A stretch of 37,678 bases of DNA from Apostichopus californicus (lineage: Eukaryota; Echinodermata; Holothuroidea; Aspidochirotida; Stichopodidae), in NCBI GenBank assembly GCA_020650975.1, contig JAIPMN010000047.1:1-37678 (forward strand). Reading direction: 5' to 3'. A model generated the notes under the pieces. It searched no databases, had not been told where the DNA came from, and was given only the letters and a program-made list of their open reading frames with translations. Within the stretch, counting starts at the first letter, position 1. Each line of letters begins with the position of its first letter. This document shows, in pieces, positions 12,028-22,109 of the stretch. A program made the position numbers and the translations under genes.

Positions 12028-12029
12028 GT

Positions 12030-14636
12030 AAGTCAAATCGAGTTGACGTTTATCGTTATATGACTTTCGCGTCTTAGACAACCTTTTACCATAAAAATAG
12101 CATTTTTGTAATATTTAAGCTTAAATCTTACTCATATTTGTCAGAAAAGTTGTAACTCCCCCGAAAAGTGTGATTTTTTGGTCAACGAAAATGGTGCCCC
12201 TTTGTGGTTTTGGTTGCCCCAAATACCTGTAACCTAACATACATAAAACACAAGTACACGAAAGCACCATATCCTATAACGTGCAGCCTAGCTCTAAATG
12301 TCGACTATGATGTAGCTAGTGCTACTGCTAGATTTGCAACGTCTCGTATTTTTCGTTTATATTCAGCATAGATTCCCTTCATTTTTTGCGTTAATATGGA
12401 AAACTCAGGGAGTTTATATGTCACGGTACTACTTAGGGCTACTTAATAGTTAAAATTTAGAGGGCATAGCGGACAGTAATAATACTACTAGGCCTAGGCC
12501 TAATAGTAATACTGGTCTTGAGTAATAGTATTTACTAAAGTAATACTAGTTTTTACTAGGGTTAGGCCCTAGCCTAGTTTTAGTAATACTAGTAATAGGC
12601 ATAGTCTAGTCCAATTGTAATAATGGCCTAAGGCTTAGAACCTTTAGTTCTTAGCCTACGTCTTCTTGTACTTGGGTAATATTTCTTAGGGGCTTGGGCT
12701 TGAAAAGATTTGGACTGCATAAGATACAAAAGTAGTAGGCCGCCTTTGTACTTTGTATAAATTAAGGTCATGGCCCAGTATTATTATGAGTATTATTACT
12801 ACTGGCCCAGCAGTACTACAGTAGCTGGACTGGGTGAAAATTTCCTCCATCCTAGGATGGGCATCCTTTTCAATGTTACTTTGTTACAAGTCTTCAAGAC
12901 CGGTATTGGATCCATGACTTTAGTCTAGGCTCAATGCCCTTTGCTTAAACTGTAGTTAGGTAGAGCAAGAAACGGAACACAGAAATTATTACTAGCTTGC
13001 TTTATACTGCTTACACTTTATAGCATGGACACTTCGAATTTCGGACACCTAAGCCTTAAATCACCCCAAAACTATATCTTCTGGTATAAATCACCTGAAA
13101 ATATACTTGATATGGTGGGAGAAGTGTGCTATATTAAGATACACGGCCAAACTTTCTTTCCTGCAAACTGTTTTCACGTTGTAAAAAAGAAGATTCTTCG
13201 TGATTGTGGAACTGGTATTTCTTTGCTAGAGTATTGCGAGAATTCGGACACTCGTTCCCACAGTGTGGCGCTGGTGATAATATTGGTGGCGCAGTTGCTC
13301 TTTCAGTAATTATAACAGACTTCATAGATCTCCGTCATTTTATTGACAAATATGTAAGTATTTACTTGCACACGGGTCATTTTAGAGAGAAAGTATCTGT
13401 ATCTTCATAGTTTTTCGTGAAATTGGCTGCTGCTATAGGTTGTCATGGTGAAATCGTGCATTTCTTAGGGGTGTCCGAAATTCGCAGTGTTCCGAATTTC
13501 GCAATACTGACTATACTTTAGCCTCAGTCATAGACTAGAGTAATAATATAGCTAAGGCCTATGCTAAGTTAGGCCTAGTCAGCCTACACAGCGATTACAT
13601 ACGATATGCCGACAGTAGGCCAATTAACGTACAGTATTAAAATATTAACAGCGACCGACCTGAATGTTCCAAACGTGTGTCCCAACGAAATTGGCGAAAT
13701 GACCCAGCTGTAATGTTATTACTTCTTTCGACGAAGACATATTACTTTCTGATATGAGATGGTTGTACATTAATTTCTGAGGGTGCCAGTTCGATCACAC
13801 CGTTGTTGTTGGTGTGGTCGTGTATGTATTTCTTCATAAGCGCTAGTGCTGCAAGCTAGTTATGTGTGCGACTACTTTCTAAGGTAGCTTATAACAGGCG
13901 TAGAAGCTTCTTAAATAATTTTGGAATACATGATCACAGACAGGGAACTGTGTAACACAAAGATAGCCGTAGTCAGCTGTTAGTTGCGTTGTTTTGTTTT
14001 GTGAGTGAATTGTTTACTGTGGGAATACACCTGTTCATCTGTCTGAGAAATGAGTGTAAGTTCACTACGATTAAAACTGCAACCTATACAACTGACGTAT
14101 TAGCTATTACCAGTACGCATTAACAGTTAAGTACCGGTACGTATTCTAAATTAATTTCCCCATGTAACATCTGATTTGCATTGGCCCCAGCTCTAAATGA
14201 ATGTATTTATTGTAAGTTAGTCCCAAGGCCGTAGTTAAACAAGGTTTGCATGATGTAGTGTTAGAGTAGCAGCTCCCTGGTCTATGCATGGTCAACGAGT
14301 CGAGTTCTAGCATGGGCCTAGGTCCTATGCCATATAGCCTGCATGTGAGTGAAGCCTAGCTAACTTAAGACCAAACCTACTATGAAAAGATACACATTTT
14401 ATCTAAAGATATGCCTAATTGAGTCATATGAAGTTAGACTAGACCTAAGTACCTGGCACAATTGCAGAATGCAATGTTGCAACTTGAAATCCTATCTTGG
14501 GAGACTAATAAGGACTCAAGGAGACTCCTGTTGGAGCTCCTAATAAAAGTGAGTACACCTGTTAAGTTGTTGTCCTCTATTAAATTATAAAGCAAGGCCA
14601 ATGTGTATATAAAAACATCAGGGTATTGTTTTGCGT
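12030..14636. other. Gene-less stretch with TAGGCCTA / TAATACTA low-complexity words
   Basis: The segments 12480-12640 and 13540-13600 are dense in AGGCCTAGGCCTA and TAATACTAGT. An open frame at 13025-13309 has no family features. Confidence 0.55.
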
Positions 14637-15390
14637 GGGGGTCAAAGGTCATTTGGGGTCAGCAGAGGGCAAAATCCAGAACCTGAACATCAAAGGAGTT
14701 CATATATGCATGGTAGATAAATTGCCTTATGTAGTGTAAAGTGTATACACCATTTGGTGTAGGTCAGAGTTCTTTTAAGGTTACCAGAGGTCAAAACTTG
14801 AAACACGATATCTCCAGATAGAAAAATTTATTGGTTTCATATCTTGCATGTGGCTTCCCAATAATGAGTACAAGAACCCTATTGTTTGGTGGAGGTCAAA
14901 GGTCATTTAGGGTCATCAAAGATTCAAAGGTCACACTCTGCAAAGCCTAATAAACACATACCTTGTAAACATGATATCCCAAGATAGGTTACCTCACATA
15001 GCGCATGTTTGGCATGTGTCTTTCTTGTAGCGAGAACAAGAACTATTATTTTGGGTGGAGGTCAAAGGTCATTTGGGGTCAGCAGAGGTCCAAATATCAA
15101 AAGTACTTTATCTTGACAACTTGACTTGACTTGAAAACTCAAACGGAAGATATATGCATGGTAGATTACCCAAATGATAAGTATTTAAATTGCTCCACAA
15201 GTTGTTAGGGCCTATAGGTGAAGGCTCGTTTAAGGTTTGCAGAAGTCTCACCCTACGGAATTTCTAAAGGTCAGGTCTCAATGAAGATGTGAAACTTATG
15301 CTGATGTGACTTCCCCATATATAGTAGAACCTCCTTGCTGGTTTAGGTGAAGGTCAAAGGTCGGCTTATGTACATGCAGTACATAGAACT
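14637..15390. repeat. Tandem array of diverged 125-165 bp units carrying AGGTCAAAGGTCA
   Basis: Repeated landmarks are GGTGGAGGTCAAAGGTCATT, ATGAGTACAAGAACCCTATT and TTGTAAACATGATATC. The AGGTCAAAGGTCA core is at 14639, 14893, 15059 and 15351, with degenerate units between. Confidence 0.85.
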
Positions 15391-15599
15391 TCAGCCAGGG
15401 TTAGATTGCAAACTACTCTTGTTCCACACATATATAATGTATTTAAAGTCAAGTAACCACTGGGTGGGGATTCTATCTGGTTAATGAATATAATGGATGC
15501 AAATGTTTGTAAACTATGTATTCCTGTGGTACTGTAGATAAATATTTGCATGAATCTTCATTCACAGTGTTAGTCCTACAGACAGACCTAAAGCTGATC

Positions 15600-18500
15600 A
15601 TGACTACAATGAATCACAACAAGAAACACGTTGTCCAAATAACCAGAATACAAAAGTTTTCTGCTGCTCATCGACTACACAGGTAACGTTTGTCCAATGT
15701 GGAAGAAAAGAATATGTAATTTTGAACTTTTTGATCAAAATGTTATATTTAATAAGGACAAACATCCAGCACAATTATTTATGGACTGTTGTATCAAATC
15801 TTGATATAAAGCTATATACTTTACATCTTTTGTTTCAACTGTTTGATTGATTGACTGATTAATTGATTATGAATGGCAACACTTTGTCATTCCTAAATTT
15901 GAGTAGACAGTGTTGCTTACCAGTGTACACCATGTGATTGATCTTGCAACATGAATGAGTTAGCAAGTATCAACAATTGAGGCAGACTTCCCAACTTTTT
16001 TTAGACTGATATTGACAATATTGATCAGCCAACATGAATGTACTGCATACCAATAATCAGTGAAACACTAATTAGAATGATGGGTCAACAAGTGCTTTAC
16101 AAAATTTGAGATGGCCACAAGGGCATGGGTTTACTTTTTGGTGTTTATAAAAGCATGCCCATCTAACAATATTTCAGTTTCAACTTAATTACTGCCTAGA
16201 TATAGTATTTGAGCAAAATTGACATTTCCCAGGACAATTTGACGACTTGTTATGTACAGGTCAATCCTGTTACAGTTGCTGTAGGTCACACATGTAAAGT
16301 ATATATGTTCTTTGTTTCCACCACACCCCCCCCCCCCACCCAACCCGCCCTCTCCCCATAGTCAGCAATGACAGGCAATAATAAAATACCTGTGAGATCT
16401 CTCACTGAACTATTTTATACCATCCTTTACCTTATTCTGTTAATTTTTTTTTAAATGGCCTTTCTACGACATTGTCTGCCAAAGAGATGACACCAACCAT
16501 GTTTCCTTTATTTAGTCCTCATCTCACAGATGAAGAAAACAAGACCCTCTTTGGAAAGTGCAACCATCCTAACGGTCACGGTCACAACTACAAAGGTAGA
16601 GTTTCTACAGTACTTCCTGCATGCTTAAAGTCGTTGAAATAAAACCCAGAAGACATAGAAATCTTACAAATAACTACACTTTAAAATCAATTGTTATCAT
16701 ATTTTTGTGTATTTTTTTCCCTCATATTTTAACATATAAGAGTCAGAGATGAAAGAGCCTGATCAAGACATTGAAGAACCTTATGTTACCTGCTGTTGTA
16801 AATTTTGAAGTTTTATTTAGAGTTGCAGCTGCAATAAACTGATTCTAGAAATGATGTGCTTTATGCTAACCCTTCATGTCCTCCTCCCCCCTCCCCCTCC
16901 CCTCCCCCCCCAAGTTGTGAGACAGTGAATGTGCACAAAAATCTCATGCTGTGAAAATTGTCTTTCAGTTTTACAAACTATGTCTGTGCAAACTTTGTAT
17001 GTGTTTGCAAACCTGCAACCTGACAGCCATTTTTACTGGGTTTTTTTAAGTACTAAACTAAACAATACTTTTGATTGTTATAATTACCATAAGGCAAACA
17101 CTAATTTGTAGCTCTACAAACCATTAGAAAGAATCAATAGTTTGCATTGACAGGCTTGTGTACACATTTTCATGTGTTGGCTGTTTAGAGTGGGCATTGC
17201 AACCCAAACCCGGCCACTCCACCCCCTCCCAAACAGCAACAGATCTGTTTATCTCCCGAACATAACAAGACTTTTCTTAGCAAATTCAGGGAGCTGTTGA
17301 ATACCAGCATAGATCTCTATGATTAGGTAGCATTGATGGTTGGATTCGCTCGCAACCCTCACACATAAAAATATCACCTGTGCTCATTTACCAACATCAC
17401 ACAATACCTGCAAAGAGAGTTCCTTAAACTGTACCACAGGAATTAATACCCACATAATTTATCCAAATTGTCCAAGCATGACTGATTGATATGCCTTCCG
17501 TGATAAATTAATGTGTGGCTGCTGTATATCAGTTGTTTGTGTTATGTAATGGTTTGCTGGTATCTACAGTAACTTGGCTCATTCCCTCAGAAGTGAACGG
17601 AAACTTCACGCAATGTGTTACATATATGTAGCTGTGTTTGAGAGTCAAATTGTGACCACTGTTTCGAATGTTGTTTTAATGGAATCTACAAAACCTCAAC
17701 CAAAAAACTTCCAAACTTCACACATTGCCTTAAAAGAACATAAAAAGATGCTCAAGAGTAGCATAATTGAGAAGTTACTGTAAACAATCCTCTATGTAGT
17801 TATAATGTATCGTGACATTTTGCATATACATTGCCGTCTACCTATTTAACCGATGGAGACGATCAGTGTTTTGCTCATATTTGTTACAGACGTACAGTTG
17901 TCAGTGATTTAAGTCATATTTCAAGAATACTCAGTGCTCGTCCTATTTATTCAAGATTACTCAGTACTCGTCCTGTTTATTCAAGATTACTTCAAGTTTC
18001 AAGTTTATTTTCCACTTTCCATATATATATAAACAGTAACAGAGTCAATGAGTAATTTACTCACATTATGATGAAATAACAATAAACAAAGTTCAAGATA
18101 TGCTATAATGGAAGTGGAGGATCCAGAAGTAAGTAGAGACTTTTCGAGTCTTGACCCTTAACAAACGAAAGAAAATTTCAAAAATCACATAAGTACAGAG
18201 AGAGTAAAGAGATAAGGAAAAACAGAGAAATAAATAAATAAATTAAAAATTAAATTAAAAAAAATTAAAATTAAAAAAAAAATTGCTCCTTGCTCCTCGT
18301 CCTATTGATTCAAGATTACTTGGTCCTCATCCTATTTAGTCAAGATTGCTCAGTACTAGTGTTGTTTGTTCAAGATTAATGAGTACTAAGAATCTTGAAT
18401 AACAGGACTTGACCTGTTTATTCAAGATTACTCGGTACACATCCTATTTATCCAAGATATTTTTTGATAAGTTTTCAAGATTCAAGATTACTCAGTACTA

Positions 18501-21050
18501 GTCCTATTTATCCAAGATAACTCAGTACTCATCCTGATAATTAAAGATTGCTCTTTACTTGTCCTTTTTATTCAAGATTTCTAAAGCATATCTTGATATG
18601 CTCCTTATGCTACATAAAACGTATTCCCATATCTTTGGTATTTACTTTTAACTGCATATACATTACATTATCATATACTGTGACCGTGTTGTATTCTTAC
18701 ATAATTATGTCAAGTATGAAGTTGATAATCATAGTTAATCACATAAACACATTGCTTAATTTCACAGCTGAAATTACATTGAGAGGACCAGTAAGTTTGA
18801 ATTTTAATTTTGTTTGAATTTCTTTCTTTGTTTCATTCTCATTTTTTTCTCTATATTATTTCAGCATTTTGATATTTAAAATAGTTGTAAACGAACAAAA
18901 TAGGTACAGGTACTAATGACGTTAAACTGTGTTTGGCGACTAAGTGTTACATTGTACTGTTGGGTGCAAATGAGGAACTACATAGAAATCATGCTTTGTT
19001 TAATGTATGCAATTCTGACTTCTACTGCAAAGGGATTTTTGATTTCATTATACATCAATTTTTTCATCTCATATGGGTTAACAATTGAAGTGGCGTTACA
19101 TGTTTCCTTCATGACTGATTTTTTAAAGCTTAGTATGGAAATAAATGCAACATTTTCATATTTAGAAGTGTAATGAGAGTGTTTAAAAGTGAAGTGACTC
19201 TTGAAATAAAGTCAACTTCTTCCATATAGAGGTAATACAGGGACATGAATCAATGACTCAACTCATCTCAACTCAAGGTAAATCACTGACCTCGACCTTA
19301 AAATGAAGTGACCTGTTACAACTCTGTGGGTAATGCATCATAAATTTGTATTAAACCAGCCTTTCCCTGCGTCTCCCACTCATTACAATTTATTGGTATT
19401 AGACATACATGACTGATTCTGTAACAATTATTTGAGAATCTTTTGAAACTTAAATTTTTTGTTTTCCTTTCAGGTCGATCCACGGTCAGGGATGCTCTGT
19501 AACATTGCAGATTTAAAGATATGGATAGAGGTAGGTGTTTATCCTGAAAAGACTTTGTTACCGTTCACACTTTTCCCGGTCGATGAGCAGTTGTTGCTGC
19601 ACACTGTCTGCCGAGGAGTCATTACGGAAGTCTCATTATAAACCTGTGTGATTTACCAGGGACTGCTGTCTATTTTCAGTAGTTTGCTGGTATCTGTGAG
19701 TCTTCTGTCATAAAGATGTGTATTCATTGTTCACTATCCCCAAGATTTGATTTCAAGATGACTCAGCAGAAATAAAGTTGAGGGTATGTGTTTCTTGAAG
19801 GTACAGTATTAATAAAAATTAATCAAGAAGGCTGCTTTGGATTGGACCAATCAGGAGAGTGATGCCAATCATTTAGATCTGGTTATGTTTTTGTAGAAAT
19901 TGAAAGCATAATATGACTGTTCTTGGAATGATAACCTGGAGGTAAAATGACTTAACATCATTGCTGCCACTGTCCTGTAGGAATAAAAAAATATGTAGTC
20001 TAGTTAGTACATAAGCATCTTGATACTGTAGTTTGTACAACTTTAAGCTGCTGCAAGGTTCCATGAAGAGGAGATGTTATTCTTGCTTCTGTCATCAATA
20101 TGTTTTATACAAAGTAGTAGGAAAATGGCTTTCCACAATACATCTGTTGCATGTGTTGTGCACTGCACAATTTTGTCATAAGTGGAAGAGGAATAAAGTT
20201 CCTTCCTATGATGCTGGTGATGTTTCCTTGTCCATGTATAAACCAGACTTCCACTTTTTTTACAAATTTATTTGTGTAACTATTCAATGAAACATTCCAT
20301 AAGAAAGCTACAGTATGAAGCTTGCCTTCCACACTCAAGGTGCTGTTAGCTGGTAGTTAGGTTCACAAGGTTTATGGCAATTAAGCAACTGACCTGATTC
20401 AACATCTCAAATTAGTTCATGTAATTATTGCAAAGTTCCATAGAATTCTAGGAAATTCTCTTTTTACCTAAAAATTTTCTGATTGGCAGTTGTCATTGCT
20501 TTGAATCAAACTTGACTTGTGGAATTTGTAAACATCTTTTGTAAACCTAATAAATTGAAGGGTATGATTTGTGCTAAAATTATATGCGACAGGCGACAGG
20601 AAATTTTGTTGTATACACTACTAATTAAATTTAAACCAATATTACACTCCCATATTCAATGGGCAACACTAAAACTTGAATCGAAAGAAAGATAAAATAA
20701 CTGCAAAGTACAAAGCAGTGTACATGTAGGACAAGTTTTGATGTAGCCAAAGCACATGGAAACATTTAATATCTTTACTACCGTTAATAGCTAGTCTAAG
20801 GAGTCACTGAAATTTAATGTTCCTTTTCTATATTTTTTAGGAAGCTATTATGAAACCAATGGATCACAAACATTTAGACATGGACGTGGAATGGTTTAAG
20901 ACAAACCCAAGCACAATGGAAAATATCGCCATCTTCGTTTGGCAACAGTTAACTTCAGTCATGACTATGCCGGAGCTGTTACAAGGAGTGAAAATCTGGG
21001 AAACTGACAATCACTTTGCGATTTACAAAGGTGAAGTAGTGACCAGTTAA
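15600..21050 (+). CDS. PTS: 6-pyruvoyltetrahydropterin synthase, 5 coding exons
   Basis: This enzyme converts 7,8-dihydroneopterin triphosphate to 6-pyruvoyltetrahydropterin, the second step of tetrahydrobiopterin synthesis; the family is a Zn-dependent cytosolic hexamer. Exons read from the sequence are 15600-15682, 16516-16595, 18768-18790, 19474-19530 and 20841-21050, all with GT/AG borders and consistent phases, giving 150 residues (the human protein is about 145). Motifs in order: KFSAAHRLH with Zn ligand H24; [16 protein letters not shown] with catalytic C43 and Zn ligands H49 and H51; [23 protein letters not shown] with catalytic D89-H90; WETDN with pterin-binding E135. The third exon is only 23 nt. 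The last exon runs uninterrupted from the MDH motif to the stop. The ATG at 15600 was chosen because it gives an 83-nt first exon and the usual short N-terminus. A splice acceptor ending at 15567 suggests an upstream noncoding exon. Identity is very likely; only the 5' end is uncertain. Confidence 0.96.
17919..18590. repeat. 29-bp minisatellite, interrupted
   Basis: The unit is roughly CTCAGTACTCGTCCTATTT plus ATTCAAGATTA, about 11 copies in two blocks (17919-17995 and 18288-18590). One copy at 18383-18411 is in reverse orientation. The blocks are split by about 290 bp of AT-rich sequence. Confidence 0.85.
17996..18287. mobile_element. AT-rich insertion splitting the 29-bp minisatellite
   Basis: This non-repeat segment begins CAAGTTTCAAGTTTATTTTC and ends in an A-rich AAATAAATAAAT/TTAAAAAA tail, as expected of the 3' end of a retroelement. 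No coding sequence or clear target duplication is visible. Confidence 0.35.
18768..18790 (+). other. PTS: 23-nt coding microexon of PTS (exon 3)
   Basis: The exon encodes the tail of AEITLRGP. It is bordered by a CACAG acceptor and a strong GTAAGT donor. It enters in phase 1 and leaves in phase 0, so skipping it would shift the frame. It covers CDS positions 164-186, the interval I recall for exon 3 of human PTS. Confidence 0.9.
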
Positions 21051-21067
21051 CAAAGCAAAGGTTTGAG

Positions 21068-21073
21068 AATAAA
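21068..21073 (+). terminator. PTS: Candidate polyadenylation signal of PTS
   Basis: AATAAA lies 17 nt past the PTS stop codon, which would give a very short 3' UTR. A second AATAAA near 21449 is an alternative. Confidence 0.45.
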
Positions 21074-22046
21074 CGGTTGAAGATAAACATTTAGACTTTC
21101 TTGGGTGAACATGAGAATATCTTTCGACAACCGAGAGGAGGGAAGAGTCAGATGTTTGTGAACAGTGAACTCGCCAAAGAGGCAGCTAAAAATTGGCTTT
21201 TCTAAGGTCTTGGAACTAAAAGAACAAAGATTCTGGGGAGAACCATTTTATTACTATTTCCCCAAATTATATAATGTTGTTCCTTACTGTCACTGATGGT
21301 ACTCAAGGGTAACCCTAGGATTTCATGTGTGAGAGGCTGTAAGTGGTTTGTGACACTGGAAGGAGTGAGTATACCAGGGGTGGGGAGCGGGGTTGGTCGG
21401 GGGACATGGTCACCCGGAAAATTTGTTAATTTGTTAATCGCCCTAACAATAAATTTGGATTGCAATCATTGCATTTTTTTATTCCTCTGAAACAGCGATG
21501 TTGATAACATTTTTGTGAGGCGGTCGCAAAACCAGAAAGGTGGCCACCACACAAAATGAATACCAGGGGTACAGTGGTACTCTTCATTAATACATGTTCC
21601 TGCCATCATTCACTCATCTAAACTTGTACTCTTTGTAATGAATAATGTTGCATATCAAGGAAGCATCTTTGAGGACACACTGCGGTGTGGTAGGGTTTAA
21701 TACTTTTGAAATGTTCAAGCAACCTTCCACCCACCCTAAAAGAGTTTTTGTACAAAGTACAGGTAGGGTGAGAGGGTGGTACATTATGGTTATTGAAGTA
21801 TTCCACCTTTTTTTAAGGGGGTGGGGAGGGGTTAGCAGAAGACACCATTTACTCTGGAGAAAAGTCACAAGAATTAAAAATTGGATTTGATAGCAGTTAG
21901 TTTATTGTTTAACTGCATTTAAACTGCAATATTTAACAAACACATCTATGCACGAAAAAAAAAACATAGAACATTTAAATGGGGGGACATTCATTTACAA
22001 AAATATTTACAAGAGCACCAAAAAAATATCTGAATATAGTTTGTGG

Positions 22047-22052
22047 TTTATT
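22047..22052 (-). terminator. Candidate polyadenylation signal of the acidic-protein gene
   Basis: AATAAA on the minus strand, about 58 nt past the stop codon. Another AATAAA overlaps the stop codon itself. Confidence 0.4.
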
Positions 22053-22109
22053 TTTGCCTTTTTTCCTTAATGTGTGTTCTGGCATTGAAACAAAAAACAT
22101 GTTTGTGAT

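Noticed and set aside
13025-13309. 94-codon frame starting MDTSNFGHLSLKSP
   Set aside because: There are no family motifs and no splice site in a useful phase, and it overlaps frames on both strands in a low-information region.
21371-21572. Possible DNA transposon bounded by ATACCAGGGGT
   Set aside because: The word occurs twice in direct orientation, not inverted, and no second terminal inverted repeat or target duplication is present.
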